Below are positions 25,835 to 34,026 of a DNA stretch of 64,000 nt, piece after piece; position 1 is the first letter of the stretch, and each line of letters opens with the position of its first letter. This DNA comes from Leucobacter triazinivorans (GTDB lineage: Bacteria > Actinomycetota > Actinomycetes > Actinomycetales > Microbacteriaceae), in assembly GCF_004208635.1 (NCBI RefSeq), contig NZ_CP035806.1:1736001-1800000 (forward strand). The letters run 5' to 3'. Position numbers and translations under genes: made by a program. Under the pieces are notes generated by a model. The model did not search any database and was not told where the DNA came from. It saw nothing but the letters and a program-made list of their open reading frames with translations.

Positions 25835-27274
25835 GTGTCCGCACCCACGGCAGATCCCCAGCAGGCCCGCCGCCTGCCCCGGTGGGTCACCTCATTCGGC
25901 TGGCAGATCCTCGCCGCCCTCGTGCTCGGCCTCGTGCTCGGCGGCATCGCGATGTCGCTCGGCCCCGACGCCGAGGGCAACGAGAACGGCCTGCACGCCA
26001 CGCTCTCCACCATCGGCAGCGGCTACGTCTCGCTGCTGCGCGCGGCGGTCGTACCGCTCATCTTCACGGCGATCGTGTCGAGCATCGTCGGCCTGCGTCG
26101 CGTCACGAACGCGGCGCGCCTCGCCGGCCAGACGCTGCTCTGGTTCGCCATCACCGCCCTCATCGCGGTGAGCATCGGGATCGCGCTCGGCGTCGTCCTG
26201 CGGCCCGGCGCCGCGGCCTCGCAGGCCGAGCTCGAGACCGGCGATCCCTACACCGTGGGCACCTGGTGGAACTTCCTCACCGGGCTCATCCCCTCGAACT
26301 TCCTCGGGCTCACGGTCGGCGGCTCGGCCGACCTCGAGACCGGCGCCCTCTCCGCCAGCCCCGGCTTCAACGTGCTGCAGGTCATCGTGATCTCCGCGGC
26401 CGTGGGCATCGCCGCGCTCAAGATCGGCGAGAAGGCCGAGCCCTTCATCCGTCTGACCGAGTCGGCGCTCGCGGTCATCCAGAAGGTGCTGTGGTGGATC
26501 ATCCGGATCGCCCCCATCGGCACGCTCGGGCTCATCGGCAACGCGGTCGCCGAGTACGGCTGGGACAAGATGGGGTCGCTCACCTGGTTCGTCGCGGTGC
26601 TCTACCTCGGACTCGCGCTCGTGCTGTTCGTGGTCTACCCCGTGCTCGTCAAGGCGCACGGCCTGTCGATCCGGCAGTACTTCTCGGGCGTGTGGCCCGC
26701 CGTGCAGCTCGGCTTCGTCAGCCGCTCCTCGATCGGCACGCTGCCGCTCACCGAGCGCGTCACGGAGCGCAATCTCGGGGTGCCGCGCGGCTACGCCTCG
26801 TTCGCCGTGCCGCTCGGAGCGACGACCAAGATGGACGGCTGCGCGGCGATCTACCCGGCAGTCGCGGCGATCTTCATCGCGCAGTTCTTCGGCATCGAGT
26901 TGACGCTCGTGCAGTACCTGCTCATCGTGCTCGTCTCGGTCGTGGGCTCGGCCGCTACCGCCGGCACCACGGGGGCCACGGTCATGCTGACCCTCACCCT
27001 CTCGACGCTGGGCCTGCCGCTCGAGGGCGTCGGCCTGCTGCTCGCGGTCGATCCGATCATCGACATGGGCCGCACGGCGGTCAACGTCGCCGGTCAGGCG
27101 CTCGTGCCGACCCTCGTCGCGAAGCGCGAGGGCATCCTCGATCTCGATCTCTACAACGCCCCCCGCAAGGGGCTCGCCTTCGACAACGACGATGTCGAGG
27201 CCGCCGAGGCCGCGGGATCCGGTTCGGGCCCGTCGTCCGACGAGATCCGGGATCCCGCGCCCGCGAAGGCGTAG
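25835..27274 (+). CDS. Dicarboxylate/amino acid:cation symporter (DAACS family)
   Basis: A 479-residue membrane protein with about eight helices and two re-entrant loops. The HP1 serine motif appears as SRSSIGTLPLT, the TM7 motif as GATTKMDGCAAIYPA (normally NMDG), HP2 as VVGSAATAGTTGATVMLT and the TM8 substrate-binding region as DPIIDMGRTAVNVAGQ. The Arg of DMGRTAVNV suggests a dicarboxylate or acidic amino acid substrate. GTG at 25835 has AAAGGA 9 nt upstream. The tail after TM8 is acidic and low complexity. It is divergent from yajQ. Confidence 0.93.
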   Translation: MSAPTADPQQARRLPRWVTSFGWQILAALVLGLVLGGIAMSLGPDAEGNENGLHATLSTIGSGYVSLLRAAVVPLIFTAIVSSIVGLRRVTNAARLAGQTLLWFAITALIAVSIGIALGVVLRPGAAASQAELETGDPYTVGTWWNFLTGLIPSNFLGLTVGGSADLETGALSASPGFNVLQVIVISAAVGIAALKIGEKAEPFIRLTESALAVIQKVLWWIIRIAPIGTLGLIGNAVAEYGWDKMGSLTWFVAVLYLGLALVLFVVYPVLVKAHGLSIRQYFSGVWPAVQLGFVSRSSIGTLPLTERVTERNLGVPRGYASFAVPLGATTKMDGCAAIYPAVAAIFIAQFFGIELTLVQYLLIVLVSVVGSAATAGTTGATVMLTLTLSTLGLPLEGVGLLLAVDPIIDMGRTAVNVAGQALVPTLVAKREGILDLDLYNAPRKGLAFDNDDVEAAEAAGSGSGPSSDEIRDPAPAKA

Positions 27275-27289
27275 CGCCGGCGCCGTCGG

Positions 27290-27362
27290 CAGCACACCGC
27301 AGCAGCGCACCGCAGCAGCGCGCCGCAGCAGCGCACCGCAGCAGCGCACCGCAGCAGCACGC
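27290..27362. repeat. 15-bp tandem repeat downstream of the symporter
   Basis: About five copies of a 15-bp unit (GCAGCAGCGCACCGC and variants) begin right after the symporter stop and end just before a long perfect hairpin. Confidence 0.85.
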
Positions 27363-27380
27363 CGGTGCAGCACATCGCAG

Positions 27381-27437
27381 ATAGGAGTCCCGTTCTGCCG
27401 CATCCCGCCGAGGGAAGCGGCAGAACGGGACTCCTAT
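27381..27437. repeat. 57-nt perfect hairpin element (family A, copy 1)
   Basis: Two 21-nt perfectly complementary arms (27381-27401 and 27417-27437; core GGAGTCCCGTTCTGCCGC) flank a 15-nt loop. A close relative lies at 28026-28076, on the other side of the YciI gene, and a degenerate relative at 30294-30347. It may also end symporter transcription. Confidence 0.85.
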
Positions 27438-27557
27438 GCTCGTTGCGGGTGCGGGGATCGGCGAGGCTTCCCGTCACGAAGTCGACCCCCGCGGTTCCCA
27501 TTCGGCGTGTTGAGTGAGAGGGTCGAGAGGAACCCTCCCGGCGATATGGAGAACATC

Positions 27558-27983
27558 ATGAAGTACATGCTGATCATGCGCGACACCGACGAGGCGTACG
27601 AGGCGTCGAAAGCGGTGCCGTTCGAGGAGATCCTCGAGGCCATGGGCCGCTACAACGAGGAGCTCATCACGGCCGGCGTCATGGCGGGCGGCGACGGGCT
27701 CGCGCCGCCGGAGGAGGGGTTCGTCGTCGATTTCTCGGCAGATCCCCCGCTCGTCACCGACGGCCCCTACGGCGAGACCGAGGCGCTCTTCAACGGCTTC
27801 TGGATTCTGGAGGTCGCTTCTCGCGCGGAGGTCGAGGACTGGGCGAGGCGCTGCCCCCTCGGCCCGGGCAGCAAGCTCGAGGTGCGCCGCATCCCGGGCA
27901 TCGACGAGTTCCCCCAGGACAACGAGTGGGTGCAGAAGGAGAGGGAGCACCTCGCGAAGGCCGACGAGCGCGGGCGGGCGTAG
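27558..27983 (+). CDS. YciI/DGPF-domain family protein
   Basis: A 141-residue protein with the DGPF-type fold: MKYMLIMRDTDEAYEASK, then ITAGVMAGGDGLAPPEEG, VTDGPYGETEALFNGFWILEVASRAEVEDWA. Relatives often sit beside ECF sigma factor genes, but none is next to this one. ATG at 27558 has GGAG 7 nt upstream; the ATG at 27546 would add MENI and include that site. The gene stands alone between two copies of the same hairpin element. Confidence 0.9.
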   Translation: MKYMLIMRDTDEAYEASKAVPFEEILEAMGRYNEELITAGVMAGGDGLAPPEEGFVVDFSADPPLVTDGPYGETEALFNGFWILEVASRAEVEDWARRCPLGPGSKLEVRRIPGIDEFPQDNEWVQKEREHLAKADERGRA

Positions 27984-28025
27984 GGCACGGTCGCGGCCGC
28001 GCGGAGACCTCGGGCGCACGCAGCA

Positions 28026-28076
28026 GGAGTCGCGTTCTGCCGCTTCCGCGCGAGCGAAGCGGCAGAACGCGACTCC
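28026..28076. repeat. 51-nt perfect hairpin element (family A, copy 2)
   Basis: Arms of 21 nt (28026-28046 and 28056-28076; core GGAGTCGCGTTCTGCCGC) are perfectly complementary, with a 9-nt loop. It differs from copy 1 at paired positions in both arms, so pairing is kept while the sequence changes. Confidence 0.85.
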
Positions 28077-28120
28077 CACCTGAGATGAAACCGGGGTGCA
28101 CCGCCCCGGGGCGATCCTCC

Positions 28121-28834
28121 CTACCGCACCGAGGCGCGGCGCATCGCGAACCAGGTGCCGACGAGCGAGATGAGGATCACGACGATCACTCCGATCGCCA
28201 GCCCGCCGCCGGTGAGGCCCATGAGGATCTCCCCCAGCTTCGGCGCGATGATCAGCAGGATCACCGCGAGGACGAGCCCCACCCCGATGCCCATGATCGC
28301 GGGGCCCTTGTTGCCGAATCGCACCCACACCGCCCCGAAGAGCCCGCCGACGGTGAGGCAGAAGAGCACGCCGAGGAAGGATCCGAAGCCCAGGATCAGC
28401 GGGTCGCCGCCGCCCGTGAGGTGCACGTCGAGCACGTAGACCCCGAAGAACCAGTGGTTCGTGGCCAGTTCGACGCCGAGCAGCACGAGCAGCAGCACCG
28501 AGATGTAGAGGGACTGCAGCGCGTTGGCGAGCACCGTGCCGAGGATGAAGTTGCGACGGGTGGTTCCGAGAGCGAGGGCGAACGGGTAGGTGGTGGAGAC
28601 CGCCTGCACGCCGTAGTAGATCAGGAATCCGGGGAGCGACCAGAGGATCGCCTGGTTCCACTGCGCTCCCTCGATGTACTCGGGAGACGTGGGATCAGCG
28701 CCTGTGCCGCGCTGGATCGCGATCTGGATGATCACGGTCACCACGAGCACGGACGCGAGGATGAACAGCGGCACGCTCACGTAGGAGCCGATCTTGTTCA
28801 GGTGCAGCCGGGTCACATTGAAGATGCGGTTCAT
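28121..28834 (-). CDS. ABC transporter permease-like membrane protein
   Basis: A 237-residue membrane protein with about six predicted helices (for example VPLFILASVLVVTVIIQIAI and GVGLVLAVILLIIAPKLGEIL). The amphipathic start is MNRIFNVTRLHLNKIG. The ALALGTTRRNFILGTVLANAL loop resembles the coupling region of exporter permeases paired with YtrB-type ATPases. ATG at 28834 has GGGAG 6-8 nt upstream. It lies 13 bp after the ATPase gene and is the last gene of the GntR-ATPase-permease operon. Substrate unknown. Confidence 0.8.
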   Translation of the reverse strand: MNRIFNVTRLHLNKIGSYVSVPLFILASVLVVTVIIQIAIQRGTGADPTSPEYIEGAQWNQAILWSLPGFLIYYGVQAVSTTYPFALALGTTRRNFILGTVLANALQSLYISVLLLVLLGVELATNHWFFGVYVLDVHLTGGGDPLILGFGSFLGVLFCLTVGGLFGAVWVRFGNKGPAIMGIGVGLVLAVILLIIAPKLGEILMGLTGGGLAIGVIVVILISLVGTWFAMRRASVR

Positions 28835-28847
28835 GATGAGCTCCCGT

Positions 28848-29786
28848 CTAGCGCGCGCCCGTGAGCGCGGTGGGGTCGGATGTCGTGTGCTCGGCGTGTT
28901 CGGTCTCGCCGAGGCCGTATGCCGCGACGAGATCCTGCAGCGACACGGGGCTGATCTCGAGCGCGAGATGCGAGGCGCGTCGGCGATCCTCATCGTCGAG
29001 CACGCCCTGCACGACCGCGGTGCCGAGTCCGCCGATCGCGCGGGTCGACAGCGTATCCCGGCCGCGCACGAACTCGTCCACCGCCGAGGATCGGCCGGCC
29101 ACCTGATACGCGCCGCCGCGCAGCTCCTCCACATCGGCGTGTCGCACGACGCGGCCGCGATCGAGGATCACGACCCGCTCGAGCAGGCGGTCCATCTCGT
29201 CGATGAGGTGCGTCGAGAGGATCACCGTGCGCGGGTGCGCCGAGTAGTCCTGCAGCAGTTCGTCGTAGAAGATGTGGCGCGCTGTTGCGTCGAGTCCGAG
29301 GTAGGGCTCGTCGAAGAACGTGATGGGCGAGCGCGAGGCGAGTCCGAGCACGATGCCGAGCGACGAGAGCTGGCCTCGGGAGAACTTCTTGATCACGGGC
29401 TTCGCGGGGATGCGGAAGAGCTCGACGAGCCGGTCTGCGGTCTGCTGGGACCAGTTGGGGTAGAAGATCGCGGCCGCCCGGATGGCGTGCTTCAGCGTGT
29501 AGTCGTCGGGGTAGCGCTGGTTGTCGCGCACGAAGCACATCTGCTCGATGGTCTCGGCGCGCTCGAACGGGGCGTGCCCGTTGACGCGCACGGTGCCGGA
29601 GCTGGGGCGATCCTGCGCGGTGATGAGCGACATGAGCGTCGTCTTCCCGGCGCCGTTGCGGCCCAGCAGGCCGGTGATGACGTTCTCGTGGATGTCGAGA
29701 GTGACGTCCTCGAGCGCCGCCGTGCCGCGGTAGCGCCGGGTGAGGCCGCGCGTCTCGATGGCCGCGGTCGCGGAGTGGGTGGTCAT
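28848..29786 (-). CDS. ABC transporter ATP-binding protein
   Basis: A 312-residue ATPase with Walker A (LLGRNGAGKTTLM), Q-loop replaced by FVRDNQRYPDDYTL, signature FSRGQLSSLGI (degenerate relative to LSGGQ), Walker B ITFFDEPYLGLD and H-loop LSTHLIDE. A C-terminal extension of about 90 residues follows. This pattern is typical of the YtrB-like exporters paired with a YtrA-type GntR regulator. The ATG overlaps the regulator stop by 4 bp. A role in export or envelope-stress resistance is likely, with substrate unknown. Confidence 0.9.
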   Translation of the reverse strand: MTTHSATAAIETRGLTRRYRGTAALEDVTLDIHENVITGLLGRNGAGKTTLMSLITAQDRPSSGTVRVNGHAPFERAETIEQMCFVRDNQRYPDDYTLKHAIRAAAIFYPNWSQQTADRLVELFRIPAKPVIKKFSRGQLSSLGIVLGLASRSPITFFDEPYLGLDATARHIFYDELLQDYSAHPRTVILSTHLIDEMDRLLERVVILDRGRVVRHADVEELRGGAYQVAGRSSAVDEFVRGRDTLSTRAIGGLGTAVVQGVLDDEDRRRASHLALEISPVSLQDLVAAYGLGETEHAEHTTSDPTALTGAR

Positions 29787-30151
29787 GGCGTTGGCTCCTT
29801 CGTTTCCTTCTCGATGAGTCGGACGATGTCTTCGGTGGAGAGGCCCAGCGCCCGCGCCTCGACGAGCAGCGGGGCGACGTAGCGATCGACGAATCCCTGT
29901 TGGCGCTCGCCCGCGATGAGCGCCTTCGCACCCTCGGCGACGAACATGCCGATCCCGCGCCGCTTGTAGAGCACACCCGCGTCGACCAGTCGGTTGAGCG
30001 CCTTTCCGGCCGTGGCGGGGTTGATGCGCAGGTAGGCCGCGAGCTCGTTGGTCGAGGGCACCTGCTGCTCCTCCTCGTAGACGCCGCGGAGCACGTCGTC
30101 TGCGATGCGGTCTGCGAGCTGCAGGAAGATGGGGCGCGTGTCGTCGAACAC
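29783..30151 (-). CDS. GntR family regulator, YtrA subfamily
   Basis: A 122-residue protein. The GntR winged helix covers residues 5-75 (PIFLQLADRIADDVLRGVYEEEQQVPSTNELAAYLRINPATAGKALNRLVDAGVLYKRRGIGMFV), followed by a short helical C-terminus with no large effector domain, as in YtrA. GTG at 30151 is preceded by AGGAGG at 6 nt. It heads the ABC operon and probably represses it through the palindrome 50 bp upstream. Confidence 0.93.
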   Translation of the reverse strand: MFDDTRPIFLQLADRIADDVLRGVYEEEQQVPSTNELAAYLRINPATAGKALNRLVDAGVLYKRRGIGMFVAEGAKALIAGERQQGFVDRYVAPLLVEARALGLSTEDIVRLIEKETKEPTP

Positions 30152-30201
30152 TCGGCACCTCCTGGTCTCGGGGCTGCGGGATTCTGCCCCAGTTCTTCAC
30201 T

Positions 30202-30225
30202 GGTTCATTACTTCACTAATGAACC
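30202..30225. promoter_or_regulatory. Operator-like palindrome for the GntR regulator
   Basis: GGTTCATTA-CTTCAC-TAATGAACC has two perfect 9-bp arms and a 6-bp spacer, about 50 bp upstream of the regulator start. Its size, symmetry and AT-rich core fit a YtrA-type operator controlling the operon. Confidence 0.75.
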
Positions 30226-30293
30226 TACGCACCTCGAGCGACTCTGTCAACCCCAGCCTCGCCGCCGGAGGCCCGTCCCCGTCCCGCCTCATC

Positions 30294-30347
30294 GAGATCC
30301 CGCTTTCTGTCGCGAGCGCGACGGAGCGGCGACAAGAATCGGGATCT
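30294..30347. repeat. Degenerate family A hairpin upstream of the flavoprotein gene
   Basis: GAGATCCCGC-TTTCTGTCGC pairs imperfectly with GCGACAAGAATCGGGATCTC across a short loop. Layout and sequence resemble the hairpins at 27381 and 28026. Confidence 0.6.
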
Positions 30348-30455
30348 CATCACAGCGTGGGCGGGAAGGGGCGCATCGGGAGCCCTTGCGGACATTCATC
30401 AGATGAACTACTTTGAGGGTGGTCGGGCCGGCTCCGACGGCTGGGAGGGACGCAC

Positions 30456-31262
30456 GTGGCCAGCAGCAACATCAAGGTGACGCACACCGACGCGGGGTTC
30501 ATCACCGCCGAGGTGCGCCGAGCCGAACGCCTCTCGCCGAGCTTCGTCCGCGTGACGGTCGCCGGGGAAGAGCTGCAGCACTGGCGGCACCTCGGCTTCG
30601 ACCAGTGGTTCCGCCTCGCCCTGCCGGTGGCGGGCGAGGCCGCCCAGTTCGACCGGCTCGCGAAGCGCTTCGACACCCGGGGCTACCTGCGCTACCTCGC
30701 GCTCCCCCAGGCGACCCGCCCCGTGATCCGCAGCTACACCGTGCGCGAGTACCGGTCCGACGCGTGCGAACTCGATATCGACTTCGTGGAGCATCCGTCG
30801 GAGGATCCGTCGCACGCCGGCGTCGCCGGGCCCTGGGCCGAGTCGCTGCCGGTGGGCGAGCGCGTCGCGCTCATCGACCAGGGGTGCGGATACCGCCCTG
30901 TGGCGGGCGCCCGGCGCGTGGTGCTCGCGGGCGATGAGAGCGCGCTGCCCGCGGTGCTCGGGATCCTGCGCGATCTGCCACGCGACGCCGTCGGCGACGC
31001 GATCATCGAGGTGCCCGACACCGACGACCGCCAGCCCGACGCCGCCCCCGACGGCGTGCGCGTCGAGTGGGTGGTGCGCGCGGGCGGCATCGGCGAGGCG
31101 GCGCTCGCCGCGCTGCGCGAGCTGCCGCAGTGGGACGAACCCGTGTCGGCGTTCGTCGCCGGCGAGCAGCAGCTCGCGACCGGCGGTCGCAGGCACCTCG
31201 TCGGCGAACGCGGCGTCGCGAAGTCCTCGATCGACTTCTGCGGCTACTGGCGCGCGGGCTGA
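30456..31262 (+). CDS. Siderophore-interacting protein (FAD-binding ferric reductase family)
   Basis: A 268-residue protein of usual SIP length. The FAD-binding barrel includes FVRVTVAGEEL, RPVIRSYTVREYR (the R-x-Y-T/S FAD motif) and ELDIDFVEH. The C-terminal half has VVLAGDESALPAVLGILRDLP, the SIP NAD(P)H-side motif, and FVAGEQQL. It would reduce ferric siderophores in the cytoplasm to release iron. GTG at 30456 has GGGAGGG upstream. No siderophore transporter lies beside it. Confidence 0.93.
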   Translation: MASSNIKVTHTDAGFITAEVRRAERLSPSFVRVTVAGEELQHWRHLGFDQWFRLALPVAGEAAQFDRLAKRFDTRGYLRYLALPQATRPVIRSYTVREYRSDACELDIDFVEHPSEDPSHAGVAGPWAESLPVGERVALIDQGCGYRPVAGARRVVLAGDESALPAVLGILRDLPRDAVGDAIIEVPDTDDRQPDAAPDGVRVEWVVRAGGIGEAALAALRELPQWDEPVSAFVAGEQQLATGGRRHLVGERGVAKSSIDFCGYWRAG

Positions 31263-31297
31263 GCTCGCCTGAGCACGCCGGCGGCTCGCCGCGCGGG

Positions 31298-31718
31298 AAT
31301 CACACCGGTGTAATTTATCCACAGCGTCACCTGCGCCCTGTGGGAAACGCGGGTGCGGGATCGCGCCGACGTTCTCCAGAACTCGAATGGGCGGCGAATT
31401 CTCGTGGATCCCCCGCATTCTACGGATGAATCACACTGGTGTCATTCATCCACAGGTGTGCAGAGCGGGGGTGCGGAGACCGGGGTGGAGGATCACCGTT
31501 CAGCCGGAAGGACACTCGGTGCGCGGCGAATTCTCGCCGCTTCCGACCCTTTCCCCTGCGAATTACACCCGTGTAATTTATCCACAGGGTCGGTCCGGAG
31601 CTGTGCAGAACCGTCCACCGGGGATCGCGGCGATCGCCGCAAGGCTCCTTCGAGCTGCGAGTTCACGGTGATCCCGCGCACGCATTCGTCGAATTACACG
31701 GCTGTGATTTATCCACAG
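31298..31718 (+). repeat. 131-bp tandem array: four palindrome + DnaA-box modules
   Basis: Four 27-bp modules lie at 31298-31324, 31429-31455, 31561-31587 and 31692-31718, spaced 131, 132 and 131 bp, all in the same direction. Each is an inverted repeat of the type AATTACACCGGTGTAATT joined to TTATCCACAG. The last part matches the DnaA box TTATCCACA in copies 1, 3 and 4; copy 2 has TCATCCACA. The DNA between modules is also related (GCGGCGAATTCTCG at 31391 and 31523, a diverged copy near 31654), so the whole 131 bp is the repeat unit. The array fills the gap between convergent genes and holds no believable gene. Confidence 0.93.
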
Positions 31719-31803
31719 GCCCGAGGCCCGACTGGCAGTCCCATCGCGCTGCTCCCCCGGGAGTCCGCGCCGCACGGGCACCCCAGGCGCCTGCAGCGCT
31801 CGC

Positions 31804-32493
31804 TCAGATGAGCCCCAGCTCCATCGCGCGGATCGCCGCGCGCGTGCGATCCGAGACGCCCAGCTTCTCGAAGACGTGCAGCAGGTGCGTCTTCACCGTC
31901 GAGTCGCCGATGCAGAGCCGCGCGGCGATCCCCGGATTGCTCATCCCCTCGGCCACGAGCGCGAGGATCTCCCGCTCGCGCGGAGTCAGCCTCGGCGCGG
32001 GGCCCACCGCATCGCGGGGGTCGCCTCCCCCGTCGACCGCGCCGGCAGCGCCGGCCGCGCCGCGCGCCGCCTGGGCCAGCGCCGTGGCGACCGACGGCGC
32101 GAGCACCATCTGCCCCGCCGCGACCGCTCGAATGCCGGCCGCGAGCTCTTCGGCCGGGGCGGCCTTGACCAGGTATCCGCTCGCACCGGCCTCGATCGCT
32201 GCCAGGATCTGATCGTCGTCCTCGTAGGTGGTGAAGACGAGCACTCGCGGGCCCGCCTCGACCGCCGCCGCCGAGTCGCCCTGCACGATGCGCCGCGTCG
32301 CCTCGACGCCGCCGATGCCCGGCATGCGCAGGTCCATGAGCACGACGTGCGGCTGCGCAGCGGTCGCGAGCGACACCGCTTCCTCGCCGGAGGCGGCCTC
32401 GGCGACGACGTCGAAGTCGGGCTCGGTGTCGAGCAGGCCCACGATCCCGGCGCGCACGATGGGGTGGTCGTCGGCGACCAGCACGCGGATCAC
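31804..32493 (-). CDS. NarL/LuxR-type response regulator
   Basis: A 229-residue regulator. The receiver domain (1-120) has VADDHP, phospho-acceptor Asp54 in VVLMDLRMPG, Thr in VFTTYEDD and the KAAPAEEL lysine. After an Ala/Gly-rich linker, the LuxR-type HTH spans about 165-225 (LTPREREILALVAEGMSNPGIAARLCIGDSTVKTHLLHVFEKLGV). The GTG start overlaps the kinase stop by 4 bp (GTGA). A longer in-frame reading upstream lies inside the kinase gene and is not used. It probably controls the ABC exporter operon it belongs to. Confidence 0.95.
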   Translation of the reverse strand: MIRVLVADDHPIVRAGIVGLLDTEPDFDVVAEAASGEEAVSLATAAQPHVVLMDLRMPGIGGVEATRRIVQGDSAAAVEAGPRVLVFTTYEDDDQILAAIEAGASGYLVKAAPAEELAAGIRAVAAGQMVLAPSVATALAQAARGAAGAAGAVDGGGDPRDAVGPAPRLTPREREILALVAEGMSNPGIAARLCIGDSTVKTHLLHVFEKLGVSDRTRAAIRAMELGLI

Positions 32494-33962
32494 GATTTCA
32501 CCGCCGAGCCTGCGCCAGGGTCCGATCCGGAGCCCGATCCCTCCCCCGGGTCCGGGTCCGATCCGGATCCCGATCCCTCGCCCGGGTCCGGGTCCGATCC
32601 GGATCCCGGCCTCGCGCCCGACGCCGGTCCCGACCCCGACCCGGATCCCGATCCTTCGACTTCGCCGGATCCGGATCCCTCTCCCTGCCCCGATCCCGAT
32701 CCGGATCCGGGCAGCCGCACTTCGAGGCGCGCACCGCCCCCAGCCCCGCTCCCGAAGCTCACCGCTCCGCCGACGACGCGCACCCGGTCGGCGATCCCGC
32801 TCAGCCCGAAGCCTCCCAGGCGCATCCGTTCGGGATCCGGGCCGACGCCGTCGTCCTCGACCACCAGCACGGCGCCGCCCTGCGCAGGGGCGGTGAGCGC
32901 GAGCACCACCCGCGAGGCCCGGGCGTGCCGACGCGCGTTCGCCAGCCCCTCCTGAGCCGCGCGCAGCAGCACGACCTGTCGCTCCCGGTCCAGCGAGACG
33001 GCCTCGAGCTCGCACTCCACGTTCAGTCCGGCGTCCACGCTCAGGCGGGCGGCGATGCGTTCGATCGCGGCCTCGAGCCCGCCGTCGCCGAGCGGCTGCG
33101 TCGTCGCGACGAGCGCTCGCGCCTCGCCGACCGCATCGCGCGCGGCGGCCCCCACCCGCGCCAGACGATCCCGCGCACGTTCCGCGTCACCGGCGGCGAG
33201 CGCGCGCTCGGCCTGCTCGCTCAGCATGACGAGCCCGGCAAGCGTCTGCGTGAGCGTGTCGTGCAGCTCGCGCGACAACCGCTCCCGCTCGCGCCCGGCT
33301 CCGGCCCGCTCGGAGAGCGCCACCACCTCGGCCTGCGAGACGCGCAGTTGCTCGGCAAGGGCGCGGTAGCGCTCGCCCTGGGCGAAGATGCGGGTGATCC
33401 AAGTGCCCATCGCCACCGCGAACGCGAACGAGAGCACAGCGATCGTCGTCGCCTCGCGGACCGCTTCGAGTGCCCCGTATCGGCCGAGCGCCAGCACGAA
33501 GCCGCTCCCCATGGCGACCGCCAGCGCGGCACTCCAGAGGACGGCGTCGCGATACCGGGCCACGATCGTCCAGACCATCGGGTAGGCGAGGGTCTGCAGC
33601 GTCGCATAGCTCGGCACGGCCATCGTGGCCAGACCGACGATGAGCACCACGCCGCCGAGGTAGACGAGGTCGATCGGGCGGGCGGGATCGTCGCGCACCG
33701 CGCGCCGCAGGGCCGAGCGCCCGAGGACGAGGTACCAGACCACCAGCAGCGCGAGCGTCCAGAGGGCGCGCAACAGGGGGACGGCCGCGGGCACCCCGTC
33801 GGCGTCCAGCGCCCAGGCGAGACCGAACGCCCCCATCACCGCGACCGTCGCGGCGACCCCCAGGTCCCACCACAGCAGCGGCCGCGGGCGCCGGGCCGGG
33901 CCGCCGATCCGCGGCAGCGGCCGCGAGGCCGGAACCGCATCGTTCGACATCGCCGCGTTCAT
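32490..33962 (-). CDS. Sensor histidine kinase (NarL partner) with a repeat-encoded acidic tail
   Basis: A 490-residue kinase. Residues 30-190 hold about five or six membrane helices with little extracellular loop. A coiled region leads to the HisKA_3 motif RERERLSRELHDTLTQTLAGL (phospho-acceptor His234). The HATPase part has N-box GLANARRHA and G-boxes VEDDGVGPDPE and GGFGLSGIADRV. Conserved sequence ends near residue 418. The last 72 residues are a Gly/Ser/Asp/Pro tail containing the 12-residue repeat DPDPGEGSGSGS. It is coupled to the regulator gene by a 4-bp overlap and lies 64 bp after the exporter permease. Confidence 0.93.
   Translation of the reverse strand: MNAAMSNDAVPASRPLPRIGGPARRPRPLLWWDLGVAATVAVMGAFGLAWALDADGVPAAVPLLRALWTLALLVVWYLVLGRSALRRAVRDDPARPIDLVYLGGVVLIVGLATMAVPSYATLQTLAYPMVWTIVARYRDAVLWSAALAVAMGSGFVLALGRYGALEAVREATTIAVLSFAFAVAMGTWITRIFAQGERYRALAEQLRVSQAEVVALSERAGAGRERERLSRELHDTLTQTLAGLVMLSEQAERALAAGDAERARDRLARVGAAARDAVGEARALVATTQPLGDGGLEAAIERIAARLSVDAGLNVECELEAVSLDRERQVVLLRAAQEGLANARRHARASRVVLALTAPAQGGAVLVVEDDGVGPDPERMRLGGFGLSGIADRVRVVGGAVSFGSGAGGGARLEVRLPGSGSGSGQGEGSGSGEVEGSGSGSGSGPASGARPGSGSDPDPGEGSGSGSDPDPGEGSGSGSDPGAGSAVKS
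32510..32715. repeat. 36-bp and shorter CCGGATCC-type repeats inside the kinase 3' end
   Basis: The DNA encoding the kinase tail is made of GATCCGGATCC/CCGGGTCCGG-type units with a 36-bp period around 32530-32605, followed by 6-12 bp units. It reads in frame as Gly-Ser and Asp-Pro repeats. Confidence 0.85.
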
Positions 33963-34026
33963 GCTCTCACCCTCTCACGAACCGCTGCCGCCATGGTCGC
34001 TTCTGCGGTGCACCGGTGAGCCGGTA

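Noticed and set aside
31387..31671. Open frame across the 131-bp array reading NHTGVIHPQ / NYTRVIYPQ
   Set aside because: The similarity between segments comes from the DNA repeat; two units are in the same frame only because 132 is a multiple of three. There is no ribosome site and the fourth unit is out of frame.
31298..31718. Regular repeats that could be taken for a CRISPR array
   Set aside because: Repeat units are 27 bp with about 104 bp between them, the intervening DNA is itself repeated, and no cas genes are present.
31298..31718. Chromosomal replication origin
   Set aside because: Although DnaA-box-like sequences are present, there is no dnaA, dnaN, gyrB, rnpA or rpmH nearby, no AT-rich unwinding region, and only four boxes.
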